64,000 bases of DNA from Intestinicryptomonas porci (GCF_033971905.1 NZ_JALBUT010000005.1:62001-126000), one strand, 5' to 3'; positions 1 through 9,968 are shown, counted from the stretch's first letter. The notes: generated by a model not told the origin, from the sequence alone. Translations and numbers: made by a program.

Positions 1-1935
1 TCGCGCCCGAAAACGCTTGCGGTTGAAAAAATCGCAAATTTGGAAAACCAGTTCTTGATGCAACACAAGGCAAGGATGTTTGGCGGAATGCGGTTTTCCG
101 ATTTAAGGCGAATTCAGCTTGACATTGAAACGTCTTCGGAATTCGGCTTCCCCAATCCCGACAGAGCAGGCGACAGGGTCATTGCAGTAGGCATAAAATT
201 CGGGGAAAAATCAAAAATTCTTGAAATTGGGGAAATGACCGATGACGCGGAGCGCAATTTGCTTTTAGCGGTGCAGTCAGAAATTCAAAACATTGACCCC
301 GACACTATTGAAGGGCACAACATTTTCAGGTTCGACCTCGATTTCATAAGGCGGCGTTCAAAGCGTTTGAAGATAAAAATGCAGTGGGGCAGGTTCGGGG
401 CGGAATGCGCCTTCCGATCTTCGAGGATAAAAATCGCAGAGCGTATTTTCGACTATCCGCGCTGCGACATTGCGGGGCGCACGGTTGTCGATACATTGCT
501 TCTTTTACAGATTTACGATATTTCAGCGCGCGAGCTTTCGTCTTATTCGTTGAAAGCCGCCGCTGTGCATTTCGGCTTTTCAAAGCCCGAAAGCAGGACG
601 TACATAGAGGGGTCGAAGATTCAGGACTTTTTTGTGTCTGACAGGGAAACTTTCAGAAAGTATTTAAAAGACGACATACGCGAAACTTTCGAGCTTGCGA
701 ACAGGCTTCTTCCGTCGTACTTCGCGCAGGTTCAGAATTTTCCGCTTACCTTGCAGGAGTGCATTTTGCGCGGTACGGGTTTAAAGGTCGAATACATATT
801 CCTTGAAAAATATTTGCATGCCAAATCCGCTCTTCCCGAAAGCGAGCCTGCGGCGAATTTTGTTTCGGGCGGATTTTCCGAAAGCTTCAAGTCGGGGGTG
901 TTTAAAAATGTCTTGCATTACGACGTTGCTTCCCTTTACCCAAGCTTAATGCTCGTTTTGGGCAAATGCCCCAAGAACGACTATCTTGAAATATTTTTGG
1001 ACGTTTTAAAAGAGCTTAGAGCCTACCGCCTGCAATATAAACAGCTTGCAAAAACTGCCGAAAATCCCGACGAGCGCAAAGAATTTAATGCGCGTCAGGC
1101 GAGTTTTAAAATACTCATAAATTCGTTTTACGGCTATCTCGGGCTTGCGACCGCGCGTTTCGGCGACGCAGCTTTGGCAGATGAAATAACCACAAAGGGC
1201 AGGGAACTTTTGGCGGGGCTTATTGAGAATTTCAAGCGCGAGGGTTGCGAGATTTTAGAGGCCGACACGGACGGAATTTACGTTTCATGCGGCGGATATT
1301 TTTCATGCCCGCAAAATCTTCTTCCGAAAGTTATAGAACATCTGCCAAAGGGGGTGGATTTAGAGTTCGACGGAGCGTACAAGTCGATGTTTTGCTACAA
1401 GGCGAAAAATTACGCGCTTCTTACGGACAGCGGGGTTGTTTTGAAAGGCTCCGCCCTTAGAAGCAGGTCGATGGAGGGCTTTTTAAGAAAGCTTACTTCC
1501 GATTTCATAGACATAGAGCTTGGCGCGTCTAATAAAAATTTGGGCGAACTTCTTGCGGAGGTTCGTGAAAATATCGAAAGCGGAAATATGGACATATCTG
1601 AGCTTGCAAAGAGCGAGTACATAAGCATCTCGCCCGAAGCCTATAAAAAAACCATCGAAGTTGCGGGCAAGGGCAGGAGGGCGTCTCTTGAAGCGGCTTG
1701 CAAGCTTGAAAATCCCGCGCGCGTGGGGGACAAAATTTCGTACTTCATAAGCGATGCCGAACTGAAAAAAGGCGCGGACTGGAAGAGGGCGTATCCGATT
1801 GAGATGTACGACAAAAACACCCTGCCTTACGACGCGAAATACTATCTTAAAAAGCTCGACGACTGGTGCGAAAAATTTGCGGACTTTCTGCCGAAAACCA
1901 TTTCTTCTTCCGTCCAGCCTGAATTTGATTTTTAA
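1..1935 (+). CDS. Family-B DNA polymerase (Pol II-like), 5' end cut by window edge
   Basis: The frame is open to the first base of the window, so the true start lies outside; 644 residues are visible. This is a replicative-fold (family B) polymerase with proofreading, probably used in repair or translesion replication. Numbering from base 1, the exonuclease motifs are DIE (41-43), NxxxxD (107-112) and YLKDD (221-225). The polymerase motifs are DxxSLYP (from 308), KxxxNSxYG (from 370) and the catalytic DTD (422-424). All expected catalytic acidic residues are present. The C-terminal thumb region is short and the gene ends 3 bases before the converging hemN stop. The family assignment is firm; the exact cellular role is inferred. 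Confidence 0.9.
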   Translation, partial: SRPKTLAVEKIANLENQFLMQHKARMFGGMRFSDLRRIQLDIETSSEFGFPNPDRAGDRVIAVGIKFGEKSKILEIGEMTDDAERNLLLAVQSEIQNIDPDTIEGHNIFRFDLDFIRRRSKRLKIKMQWGRFGAECAFRSSRIKIAERIFDYPRCDIAGRTVVDTLLLLQIYDISARELSSYSLKAAAVHFGFSKPESRTYIEGSKIQDFFVSDRETFRKYLKDDIRETFELANRLLPSYFAQVQNFPLTLQECILRGTGLKVEYIFLEKYLHAKSALPESEPAANFVSGGFSESFKSGVFKNVLHYDVASLYPSLMLVLGKCPKNDYLEIFLDVLKELRAYRLQYKQLAKTAENPDERKEFNARQASFKILINSFYGYLGLATARFGDAALADEITTKGRELLAGLIENFKREGCEILEADTDGIYVSCGGYFSCPQNLLPKVIEHLPKGVDLEFDGAYKSMFCYKAKNYALLTDSGVVLKGSALRSRSMEGFLRKLTSDFIDIELGASNKNLGELLAEVRENIESGNMDISELAKSEYISISPEAYKKTIEVAGKGRRASLEAACKLENPARVGDKISYFISDAELKKGADWKRAYPIEMYDKNTLPYDAKYYLKKLDDWCEKFADFLPKTISSSVQPEFDF

Positions 1936-1938
1936 TGC

Positions 1939-3288
1939 TCAGAGCGTTTTTGAGTATCTGAATTTGTCGGACAATCTTCCGTCAAAGAGCATTGCGATGT
2001 TTCTAAGGAAGAGCCTGCCTGTTTGGGAAACTTCCACTGCGCTTTCGCCAATTTCCAAAATTCCGTCTTTTTGCATTTCCAAAAGAGCGGGGAATGCGCC
2101 TTGGAATTTTTCCCTGAAATTAAAGCCGTGTTTTTCTTCAAACTTTTTGAAGTCGAGCTTTAAAAGGCACATTATGTCCATTATGATTTCGCGCCGCAAT
2201 TCGTCTTCTTCCGACAAAATTATGCCGCGCTCTATTGGCAGTATTGAACTTTTTACTGAATGTTCGTATTCTGCGTAGATTTTGAAATTTTGCCTGTAAG
2301 TATTTTTTGTCTGAGATATAGAAGTAAGCCCAAGCCCGAAAGATTCAAGCCCCGCGCGTGTGCTGTATCCTTGGAAATTGCGCTGAAGCGTGCCCGACTT
2401 TCGCGCCAAAATAAGCTCGTCTTGCGGGAGCGCGAAGTGGTCCAAGCCTATGTATTCAAAGCCCGCATCTTTGAATGCTTCCATTGCATCGCCAAAAAGC
2501 CCGACTTTTTCCGCGCCCGTTGGCATGGGATATTTTTCGAGAGCCTTTTGGGCGGCTTTCATCCACGGCACATGGGCGTAGTTAAATAGCGCAATTCTGT
2601 CGGGCTTTAATTGAAGGGCGTCTTTTATCGTGTTTTTGAAATTTTCGGGAGTTTGAAGAGGAAGCCCGTACATTAGGTCTATGTTGATTTTTTTTATCCC
2701 GAATTCGCGCAGCCATTCAAAAGCCTGCAAATTCATTTTTTGCGGTTGTATTCTGGCAATCGCCTTTTGGACGTTTTCGTTTGTGTCCTGCACGCCGATT
2801 GAGGCGCGGTTTACGCCGATTTTTGCAAAAGCTTCAACTTTTTCTTTTGTAAGCGTGCGGGGGTCGAGTTCTGCCGAGTATTCGCAATTCGGGGAAATGT
2901 CAAATCCGCTTTTTATTATTTCGCTTAATCTTGAAATTTGTTCGGGCAAAAGAAAGTTCGGAGTGCCGCCGCCGAAATGTATTTGTTCGAGCGGGCATCT
3001 TTTAAGCCCCGAATTTTGCCAGAGCCTTAGCTCTTCTTCGATAAGCGAAAGATATTCGTCCGCTTTTTTTGCGTCAGTGCAGACGCTTGAAGAGCATCCG
3101 CAAAAGAGGCACTGCGTCCTGCAAAACGGTATGTGTATGTAAAGGGAGCGCGGCAAATTTAAATCAACAGCCGCCTTCGCCAATTTTTGCTTGTCGCATT
3201 CGGAAGAAAAATGCGGGGCTGTCGGGTATGAAGTGTATCGCGGGCCCGAAGTTTCGTATTTTAAAATGAGCTCTGTAAGGTTTTTCAT
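1939..3288 (-). CDS. hemN: Oxygen-independent coproporphyrinogen III oxidase
   Basis: Radical-SAM enzyme converting coproporphyrinogen III to protoporphyrinogen IX without oxygen, in cytoplasmic heme synthesis. The 449 residues match HemN length. The HIPFC-type cluster motif gives the CxxxCxxC ligands C56, C60 and C63, followed by GC, which distinguishes true HemN from the related HemW. A GGGTPNFL motif follows. The start codon overlaps the hemE stop by 4 bases, so the two are translationally coupled in a murJ-hemE-hemN run. The presence of HemN suggests heme synthesis under low oxygen. Confidence 0.93.
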   Translation of the reverse strand: MKNLTELILKYETSGPRYTSYPTAPHFSSECDKQKLAKAAVDLNLPRSLYIHIPFCRTQCLFCGCSSSVCTDAKKADEYLSLIEEELRLWQNSGLKRCPLEQIHFGGGTPNFLLPEQISRLSEIIKSGFDISPNCEYSAELDPRTLTKEKVEAFAKIGVNRASIGVQDTNENVQKAIARIQPQKMNLQAFEWLREFGIKKINIDLMYGLPLQTPENFKNTIKDALQLKPDRIALFNYAHVPWMKAAQKALEKYPMPTGAEKVGLFGDAMEAFKDAGFEYIGLDHFALPQDELILARKSGTLQRNFQGYSTRAGLESFGLGLTSISQTKNTYRQNFKIYAEYEHSVKSSILPIERGIILSEEDELRREIIMDIMCLLKLDFKKFEEKHGFNFREKFQGAFPALLEMQKDGILEIGESAVEVSQTGRLFLRNIAMLFDGRLSDKFRYSKTL

Positions 3289-4313
3289 TTTTTGAAATTT
3301 TTTGCGGCGTTTGCGAAAGCTTCGACATTTTCTAATTTGGCGTCGGGCAGTATCCCGTGCCCCAAATTCAAAATATGCCTAAACGGCTTCATCTCATTCA
3401 AAAGCGAAATGGTTTTTTCTTCGACCTCTTTGGGAGAGGCTTCCGATAAAATGGCGTTTGGAATATTGCCTTGCAGACAGAATTGATTTTCGTTTTCTGT
3501 GGCAATTTGCGGCAGATTTTCCTGCGAAGACAGGCTGTAAACATCGGCGTTTACTTTTTTTACTTCGTCAAACCGCCCCTGCATTCCGTTTGCAAAAAAT
3601 ATGGTTTTTACTTTGTTTTGTATTTTCGACATCGCGAAATTCGCGCTTATCGCTGACAGGTCTTCGTACATGTTAAATGGGGCGCATGATGCCTGCGAAT
3701 CGAACATCTGAAATCCGTCAATGCCGCATTCAACTTGCATCTTCGCGTATTCTGAAATCGCTATGGCAAGTTTTGCAAGGAGCATTTCAAAGGCGTATTG
3801 CTCGTTTGTGAAAAAATCGTGAAACTTTTGGAAATCCCTTGAAGAGCCGCCCTCAATCATGTAAGAGGCGAGCGTAAAAGGCGAGGCAGAAAAACCTAAA
3901 AGAGCTTTATTGGGAAGTTCCTTTCTGATTAGAGAAAGGGCGTCTTTAACATAGCTTAACTTCTCGCGGACTATAGATGCAGGCGGAAGCTTTCTTATGT
4001 CTTCCACGCTTTTTATTGTGCTTTCAAGCTCTATTCCTCCCTTGTCTCTAAAATTATATTTAAAGCCGAGAGCCTCTGCCACGACTAATATGTCGGAAAA
4101 CACGATTGCGCAGTCAAAGTCAAACCTGCGTATTGGCTGCAATGTCGCTTCAAGTGAAAGTTCAGGAGTTTTCACTATTTCCAAAAAACCGTGCTTTTCT
4201 TTTAGCGCGCGGTATTCGGGCAGGTATCGCCCCGCCTGGCGCATAATCCAAAACGGAGTGCGTAAAACGGGTTTTCCTTCCACCGCATTTAAAAAAAGTT
4301 CTCGTGAAGTCAT
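3285..4313 (-). CDS. hemE: Uroporphyrinogen decarboxylase
   Basis: Decarboxylates the four acetate side chains of uroporphyrinogen III to give coproporphyrinogen III, the substrate of the adjacent hemN product. The 342 residues fit the family. The N-terminal active-site signature RQAGRYLPEYR lies at about 25-35, and a FSDILV segment carries the catalytic-site aspartate. The gene starts 1 base after the murJ stop and overlaps hemN by 4 bases, so all three are probably cotranscribed. Confidence 0.95.
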   Translation of the reverse strand: MTSRELFLNAVEGKPVLRTPFWIMRQAGRYLPEYRALKEKHGFLEIVKTPELSLEATLQPIRRFDFDCAIVFSDILVVAEALGFKYNFRDKGGIELESTIKSVEDIRKLPPASIVREKLSYVKDALSLIRKELPNKALLGFSASPFTLASYMIEGGSSRDFQKFHDFFTNEQYAFEMLLAKLAIAISEYAKMQVECGIDGFQMFDSQASCAPFNMYEDLSAISANFAMSKIQNKVKTIFFANGMQGRFDEVKKVNADVYSLSSQENLPQIATENENQFCLQGNIPNAILSEASPKEVEEKTISLLNEMKPFRHILNLGHGILPDAKLENVEAFANAAKNFKK

Positions 4314-4314
4314 T

Positions 4315-5871
4315 TTAATCTTTCCTTCTCATAAGTTTTTTTACTTCTCCAAATTCCCTGAATTTGAAAACAAAAAGCAACATTGTGTAAATTGCGATTC
4401 CAAGCGGAACAAGTATTGCCGCGTTCGCGGCGGCGGAAAGCTTGCCGCTTAAAAGGCTTGAAAGACACGGCTTTAAAATCCAAAGAGAAAGCCCCATAAG
4501 AACTGACGCCGTAAGAATTTTTAAAATCTCAAAAAACACGTTTTGCATTTTGCGCCTCTTTGAAAAGAGCGCACTTAAAAGCGCGGCTTGGAATATCCCC
4601 GAAATCACGTTTGCGCCGACCAATCCCATCGCGCCGAATCTGCCCATTAAAAGCAATGCCGAAGTCAGGTTGACTATGAAAGCCATCGCTGAAACTTTCA
4701 TCGGCGTTTTCATATCCTTTACCGAGTGGAAGCCCCTTGAAGAGAGGGTTGCGAGGGAATAAAACGGAATGCCTATTGAACCCAATATCAAAATCGGAGT
4801 GCAAAGTTCGACGTCGGCGTTTCCGAATTTTCCCCATTCAAAGAGCAGTTTCAATATTTCGGGGGCGAGAGCAATCAGCCCGACGCAGCTTGGAACGCAA
4901 ATCAGCATAAGAGATATTATGGCGTTTGAAAAGTGGCGCGAATATTCGCCGCCTTCGCTATTTGCCGAGGCGAGGGAGAGTTTGGGGAAGTAAACCGTTA
5001 TTATCGCGAATGTGAAAATTCCGAGCGGAAGCTCTATCAGCCTGCTTGAAACGTAAATCGCGCTGACTGCAATGTCGCTTACTTTCAGCGCGAGCATGTT
5101 TGAAACAAGTATGTTTGCCTGTATTACCGACGCCCCTGCGAGCGCGGGCAGAAACAGAGCGTTGAACTCCCTTACTTCGCTTGTCGATTTCAGGCTTGGG
5201 GAAAATCTCCAACCGCTTCTTTTAAGCTGGAAAAGCGGAATGAAAAGCTGTGCGAGCCCGCCTGCAAGAACTCCTGCGCACATACATTTTGCAATGGCGT
5301 TTGAATTCCCCTTGAAAAGCGCGGCTCCTATTAATATTGATGATATTATCGCAATGTTAAGCCATACTGCCGTGAGAGCGGGGAGCGCGAAATGCCCCAA
5401 GACGTTCAAGGCGGCGCAAATTAACGCCGCAAGGCATATCAAAATCATGTATGGCAGCATTATAGAGGTGAATGCCGAGCCTGCCAAAAATCTTTCGCCC
5501 GAAAAGTGCGCGGATTTCTCGGCGAAAAAGTAAAAAATTTCCGATATGGAAATTCCCAAGACTACAATCGCGCACAAAACCAAAAACGCGCGGGTTATTA
5601 TTTTGTTTAGGAAATCGAAAGCCTTTTCTTCCCCGCCGTTTTTGAGGGTTTGCGAAAAAATCGGAATGAACGCCGAAGACAGCGCGCCTTCTCCCATCAG
5701 ACGCCTGAAAAGGTTTGGAATTGTAAAGCCGAAGAAGAATGCGGAGCTGACCGCGTTCACCCCCAAAAAAGCGAGTGTCAAGGTGTCTCTCAAAAGCCCC
5801 AATACGCGGGAGCCGAACGTGCCGAACGCGACTTTTAGAATGTTTTTCAAACTGCGGGAGGATTTTGCCAT
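4315..5871 (-). CDS. murJ: Lipid II flippase MurJ
   Basis: Polytopic inner-membrane protein that flips lipid II for peptidoglycan synthesis. The protein is 518 residues and strongly hydrophobic, with about 14 predicted helices. Its N-terminus (FGSRVLGLLRDTLTLAFLG) and the NLFRRLMGEGALSSAFIPIF region are typical of MurJ/MviN. The start at 5871 is preferred over a longer in-frame start at 5916, because its ATG overlaps the stop of the upstream M24 peptidase gene by one base (TAATG). It is the first of a murJ-hemE-hemN series. Confidence 0.93.
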   Translation of the reverse strand: MAKSSRSLKNILKVAFGTFGSRVLGLLRDTLTLAFLGVNAVSSAFFFGFTIPNLFRRLMGEGALSSAFIPIFSQTLKNGGEEKAFDFLNKIITRAFLVLCAIVVLGISISEIFYFFAEKSAHFSGERFLAGSAFTSIMLPYMILICLAALICAALNVLGHFALPALTAVWLNIAIISSILIGAALFKGNSNAIAKCMCAGVLAGGLAQLFIPLFQLKRSGWRFSPSLKSTSEVREFNALFLPALAGASVIQANILVSNMLALKVSDIAVSAIYVSSRLIELPLGIFTFAIITVYFPKLSLASANSEGGEYSRHFSNAIISLMLICVPSCVGLIALAPEILKLLFEWGKFGNADVELCTPILILGSIGIPFYSLATLSSRGFHSVKDMKTPMKVSAMAFIVNLTSALLLMGRFGAMGLVGANVISGIFQAALLSALFSKRRKMQNVFFEILKILTASVLMGLSLWILKPCLSSLLSGKLSAAANAAILVPLGIAIYTMLLFVFKFREFGEVKKLMRRKD

Positions 5872-6956
5872 TATTTTACAACCCAGTCGTAATGGAAATT
5901 GGAAAGCTTTTGGCATCCGTTTTGAAGCACAAGCACGTTGTCTTCAATCCTGCATCCGCCAACACCCTTGTAATACAGCCCGGGCTCTACGGTGACAACT
6001 TCGCCGCTTTTAAGAGTGTTTTTTGCAAGACCTAAGCGCGGCTCTTCGTGGACTTCCAAGCCGATTCCGTGTCCCGTCGAGTGGAAAAATCCGCGCCAGC
6101 CGTTGCCGTCAAAATCTGTTTTGTAGCCGTTTTTTTCAAAGAAAGATGAGACGTTTTTATGGATTAAGTCGGCTCTCTTGCCCGCCTTGATTTCCGAAAT
6201 TGCGTTTTCCTGCGCTTTTTTTACGCTTTCAACAAGCTTTATTTGCGCACAGTTTGGCTCTCCCTTTAAGAAGGTGCGCGTCATGTCCCCGAAGTAGCCC
6301 GAAGATTTCAGGCGCGGGAAAATGTCGAATACGCAGAGTTCGTTCGCCCTTATTTTACCGTATCCTTCGCAGTGGGGGTCGCATGCCTGGTCGGCGCAGG
6401 CGGCTATTGTATTTTTGGATTCCGCCCCCATTTTGAGGCATTGCAATTCTATTTCAAATTTAAGAATTTCGCTTGTTAAAAACTTTCCGTTCCATTTTAG
6501 AAAACCGTTTTCAATCGAGCTTTCCCTGAAAATCTGCCAGACTCTTTCAAAGCTTGCGCTTGCGGCATCGTTCGCCTTTTTGATTTCAGAAATTTCGGCT
6601 TCGCTTTTTATTCTGCGTTCGGGAAAGAAGTCTCCGCCAGAAACTTTTATTTTAAGCCCCGCTTTTTTTAATTTTAGGAACATGCCTGAGGGAAAAGAGT
6701 TCGGGACTTCCGCTTCCGATATTTTAAGATTTGAAAATATTTCAAGGAGAGTGTCAAAATCGCTACCGTTTGACGGGTAAATTCCGTCAAAATCCGATTC
6801 TTTTCGGGCGCGTCCGATTTCAAGAGGCGAGCAAATTGCGTATTTTTTCCCCTTGTGGGTGAAGGCGAAAACGGCGTCGGGAATATTCATTTTTGCAAAA
6901 TACAGCATATCGGGCGATTTTTCCGTATTTGCGTAAATAAGCTTTTCCATAATCAT
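5871..6956 (-). CDS. M24 family Xaa-Pro aminopeptidase-like metallopeptidase
   Basis: Pita-bread-fold metallopeptidase related to PepP/PepQ, expected to cleave N-terminal residues preceding proline in cytoplasmic peptides. The 361 residues comprise a creatinase-like N-terminal domain and a catalytic C-terminal domain. The latter carries the dimetal ligands: D in VFDIFPR, D in FGDMTRTF, H in HSTGHGIGLEVHEEP, E in VEPGLYY and E in CRIEDNV. An in-frame ATG two codons later (6950) is an equally possible start. It is divergent from the DUF192 lipoprotein gene and overlaps murJ by one base. Confidence 0.85.
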   Translation of the reverse strand: MIMEKLIYANTEKSPDMLYFAKMNIPDAVFAFTHKGKKYAICSPLEIGRARKESDFDGIYPSNGSDFDTLLEIFSNLKISEAEVPNSFPSGMFLKLKKAGLKIKVSGGDFFPERRIKSEAEISEIKKANDAASASFERVWQIFRESSIENGFLKWNGKFLTSEILKFEIELQCLKMGAESKNTIAACADQACDPHCEGYGKIRANELCVFDIFPRLKSSGYFGDMTRTFLKGEPNCAQIKLVESVKKAQENAISEIKAGKRADLIHKNVSSFFEKNGYKTDFDGNGWRGFFHSTGHGIGLEVHEEPRLGLAKNTLKSGEVVTVEPGLYYKGVGGCRIEDNVLVLQNGCQKLSNFHYDWVVK

Positions 6957-6960
6957 AAAA

Positions 6961-6989
6961 TTGTTGCCTACAATCCAAACATATATAAT
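6961..6989 (+). promoter_or_regulatory. Putative sigma70 promoter for the DUF192 lipoprotein gene
   Basis: A perfect TATAAT at 6984-6989 lies 17 bases downstream of TTGTTG (6961-6966). The expected start of transcription, about 6996, is only some 5 bases before the ATG at 7001, leaving almost no leader and no ribosome binding site. Confidence 0.55.
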
Positions 6990-7000
6990 GCTGTTTTGCC

Positions 7001-7480
7001 ATGAAAATTTTTACAATTTTACTGGCGGCGGCTTTGCCTTTGATTTTCGGCTGTTCAAAAGTCGAAACCGAAAAAGCGGGCATTGACGCTCTCTTCCCCC
7101 AGAAAATCGGCAATGCGGAATTTTCCGCAAAAATAGCCCTGACAAATCAGGAAAAGGCAAAGGGGCTTATGGGCGTAAAGCAAATGGGGGAAAACGAGGG
7201 AATGATTTTTGTGAGCGACTTTCCGCACATGGCGTCGTTTTGGATGAAAAACACTCCGATTGCTCTCGATATAGCCTTTTTGGACGCCCGTGGCAAGGTT
7301 TTGGAAGTCAAGCAGATGTTCCCGCACGACGAAACCGCAGTGAGAAGCACGTCTTCCGACGTATGCTACTGCATCGAAATGAACAGGGGATGGTTTCTTA
7401 AAAATTCGGTGAAATCGGGCGATTTTTTGGATATGAAAAAGTTTTACGAAGCTGTAAAGAAGCGCAGGGGCGAAAATTAA
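7001..7480 (+). CDS. DUF192 family lipoprotein
   Basis: The 159-residue exported protein has a lipoprotein signal peptide ending in the lipobox LIFGC (lipidated C18). The rest matches the DUF192 family of small beta-barrel-like secreted proteins of unknown function. Family hallmarks seen are ALTNQEKAKGLMG, the GMIFV..F..MASFWMKNTPIALDIAFLD block and a C-terminal G..LD segment. It heads a run with a small membrane protein and mnmE (1-base spacing, then a 4-base overlap). Its role is not known. Confidence 0.85.
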   Translation: MKIFTILLAAALPLIFGCSKVETEKAGIDALFPQKIGNAEFSAKIALTNQEKAKGLMGVKQMGENEGMIFVSDFPHMASFWMKNTPIALDIAFLDARGKVLEVKQMFPHDETAVRSTSSDVCYCIEMNRGWFLKNSVKSGDFLDMKKFYEAVKKRRGEN

Positions 7481-7481
7481 C

Positions 7482-7766
7482 ATGGGCAGAAGTTTTGTTT
7501 CAAACAACTTTTCAAGGCGAAAGTTCATTCTGCTTGCGGCGAGCTTTTTCATTTCGACCATAGCATGGCTTGGAGCGTACGAGTTCTTTTCAAGCAATAT
7601 GACAAATTGGCAGAAAAACCGTCCAATCGACATAAGAAACGAATCGGGGCTTACGCGCGCGAAAGTTTACATAGACTCTACCACTGCGGCTGGAATTGCG
7701 TTTTGCGTTTCTGCGGCAATTCTTGCAGTGATTGACAAAAAATCTTCAAAAAGGCAGAAAAAATGA
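7482..7766 (+). CDS. Small membrane protein of unknown function
   Basis: The 94-residue protein has two hydrophobic segments, roughly residues 13-33 and 67-85, separated by a polar loop, and a basic C-terminus. I do not recognise a family. It starts 1 base after the DUF192 gene stop and its own stop overlaps the mnmE start by 4 bases (ATGA). This supports it as a real, translationally coupled gene. Confidence 0.7.
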   Translation: MGRSFVSNNFSRRKFILLAASFFISTIAWLGAYEFFSSNMTNWQKNRPIDIRNESGLTRAKVYIDSTTAAGIAFCVSAAILAVIDKKSSKRQKK

Positions 7767-9112
7767 CATCAGACACCATAGCGGCTCTTTCCACTCCCAA
7801 CGGCGAATCTGCGATAGCGGCAATCAGGTTAAGCGGCGGAATGTGCCTTGAAACGGCAAAATCCTGTTTCGGCAAATCCGAAATTTCTCCGCGTTTTGCG
7901 TCGCATTCGTCCTATGTTTCAAAAGACGGGAAAATTTTGGACGATGTTGTTTTCACGTTTTTTAAGGCTCCAAATTCATATACGGGCGAAGACATGCTTG
8001 AAATATGCACGCACGGCAACCCGTACATCGTGCAAACGGTGCTTGAAGACTTGTTCGCGAGGGGGGTTAGGGCGGCAACGCACGGGGAGTTCACGCGCAG
8101 GGCTTTTGAAAACCGCAAACTCGACTTGTCGCAGGCGGAGGCTGTCGCGCTTATGATTGCCGCAAGGAGCGAAAAATCTTTGGAGGCGGCCAGAAAACAG
8201 CTTGGCGGCGAGCTTTCAAAGCGCGTAAATTCGATGTGCGACACTCTCATAGAGGCTCTTGCGTATATGGAGGCATACATAGATTTTTCTGACGAAGACT
8301 TGCCAAAAGAGTCTTTCTCAAAGCCGAAGGAGCTTCTTGAAAAATTCGTTTGCGACGCTTCGCGCCTTGTGTCAACAAGCCGTTACGGGGCGGTTTTGCG
8401 CGACGGGCTGAATGTCTCCATCATCGGCGAGCCAAACGCGGGCAAGTCGTCTCTCATGAACTGCATTTTGGGCAGGAACCGCGCGATAGTAAGCCCCTCC
8501 GCCGGAACCACGCGCGACTTTATTGTGGAACGGTTTTCGATTGGCGGGTATTGCGTAAATTTAGCTGACACTGCGGGGCTTAGAACTTCGGGCGACGAGA
8601 TTGAGAAAGAGGGAATACGCAGGGCGCTTGAAGTTGCCAAAGACTCAGATTTAAAGCTTCTTGTTTTGGATGTTTCCGAAAATTTTGACGGCGTTTTTGA
8701 AATCGCCAAAAGTTTCATAAGCCCAAGCAATACGATTGTGGTTTTAAACAAAATCGACAAGCCGCGCGCGCAGAATGCGGGTATTTTTAAAGATTTTGTG
8801 TCTGTGGAAGTTTCCTGCCTTGAAGACAGGGGAATAGAAAATTTAAAGGAAAAGATTTTGGAATTCATAACAAAAAATTCCATAACATCTTCATTTGACG
8901 ATATTTTGGTTAGCGCGCGCCATTCGGGTCTTGTTGCAGATTCTCTTGAAAACGCAAAATCTGCCGTTGAAAAAATCGACTCTTCCGCCCCATCGGAACT
9001 CGTCGCAAGCGATATACGCGCCGCTTTGGACAGCCTTGGAGAAATTGTGGGAAGGGGCGACAGGGAAGAGGTTTTAAGCAAAATATTCTCGACTTTCTGC
9101 ATCGGCAAATAG
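7763..9112 (+). CDS. mnmE: tRNA uridine-5-carboxymethylaminomethyl modification GTPase
   Basis: With MnmG this enzyme forms cmnm5U at the wobble uridine of certain tRNAs. The protein is 449 residues. The N-terminal folate-binding domain spans about 1-115. The inserted G domain has the P-loop GEPNAGKS (222-229), DTAG (269-272) and NKID (329-332). The C-terminal CIGK carries the conserved cysteine C446. Another tRNA wobble-uridine enzyme, mnmA, is encoded elsewhere in this window. Confidence 0.96.
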   Translation: MTSDTIAALSTPNGESAIAAIRLSGGMCLETAKSCFGKSEISPRFASHSSYVSKDGKILDDVVFTFFKAPNSYTGEDMLEICTHGNPYIVQTVLEDLFARGVRAATHGEFTRRAFENRKLDLSQAEAVALMIAARSEKSLEAARKQLGGELSKRVNSMCDTLIEALAYMEAYIDFSDEDLPKESFSKPKELLEKFVCDASRLVSTSRYGAVLRDGLNVSIIGEPNAGKSSLMNCILGRNRAIVSPSAGTTRDFIVERFSIGGYCVNLADTAGLRTSGDEIEKEGIRRALEVAKDSDLKLLVLDVSENFDGVFEIAKSFISPSNTIVVLNKIDKPRAQNAGIFKDFVSVEVSCLEDRGIENLKEKILEFITKNSITSSFDDILVSARHSGLVADSLENAKSAVEKIDSSAPSELVASDIRAALDSLGEIVGRGDREEVLSKIFSTFCIGK

Positions 9113-9140
9113 AAAATATAAAACGTTTTATTTTTTATCT

Positions 9141-9968
9141 ATGTGGTATTACCTCGACAATAAGAAGAAAAAATGCGGTCCCGTTGCCGATGCCGCGCTT
9201 AACGAACTTTACACAAAACATATAATAAATCAGGACACGAAAGTCTGGTCGCGCGGAATGCAAAGCTGGGCGCAGTTAAAAAGTACTGATTTATTCAGGC
9301 AGTTCGGGCGCAAAACATACACGAGGTTAAAAGAGCTTTCAAACGCTACCAAGCTTTTCAGGGGCTTGCTTTCGGCTTTCACAATTTTGGTCTTTTTGAC
9401 CCTGCTCATAGATTTTAAACGCTTGGCGTATTTTGAGAAGCTTCTCGTATCGCCCGACACTTCTTCAACTTTCTTGAAGTGCGTCGGTTTGGAATACCAC
9501 AAAATATCGTTTTTGACTTCGCTTGTTTTGTTTATTCTTTTGCTGTTTATTGCAAAGGCGGCGCAGAACTGGATTTTCACGATAGTTTCAAACCTCCGCG
9601 CGCTCGACAAAAGTTGCAGGCTTTCGCCGTCTTTTTCGGGCTGGTCGCTTTTCATTCCCATTGTCAATTTGGTAAATCCGTTTATTGTCGTTTTTTATGT
9701 TTACAAGGCGTCAAAGAACGCGAATGGCAAGGCTTTGAATATTTTGGATTTGAATTTTTTGATTTTGTGGTGGTTTTTCACCTTGTTTGAGCTTTTGATT
9801 TTGTTCTTTCAAAAAATATGGTTTTCGGGCTTTGTCAGCATCGATGCGGCGAAGGGAATTTTGATTTTTGCGATTTACCACACGGTTATTCTTACAATCG
9901 CCTGCATTTTCTGGATAGTGCTTGTATCGAGGATTTTCCTTTTGCAGCGCAAGATTTTTTATAAATGA
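9141..9968 (+). CDS. GYF_2/DUF4328-type membrane protein
   Basis: The 275-residue protein begins with a GYF_2-like domain (about 1-50: WYYLDNKKKKCGPV...WSRGMQSWAQL), a small module thought to bind peptides. About five hydrophobic segments follow, in a DUF4328-like arrangement that includes the FSGWSLFIPIVNLVNPF segment. This architecture is common in bacteria, but its function is unknown. It stands alone and is followed by a strong bidirectional terminator. Confidence 0.7.
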   Translation: MWYYLDNKKKKCGPVADAALNELYTKHIINQDTKVWSRGMQSWAQLKSTDLFRQFGRKTYTRLKELSNATKLFRGLLSAFTILVFLTLLIDFKRLAYFEKLLVSPDTSSTFLKCVGLEYHKISFLTSLVLFILLLFIAKAAQNWIFTIVSNLRALDKSCRLSPSFSGWSLFIPIVNLVNPFIVVFYVYKASKNANGKALNILDLNFLILWWFFTLFELLILFFQKIWFSGFVSIDAAKGILIFAIYHTVILTIACIFWIVLVSRIFLLQRKIFYK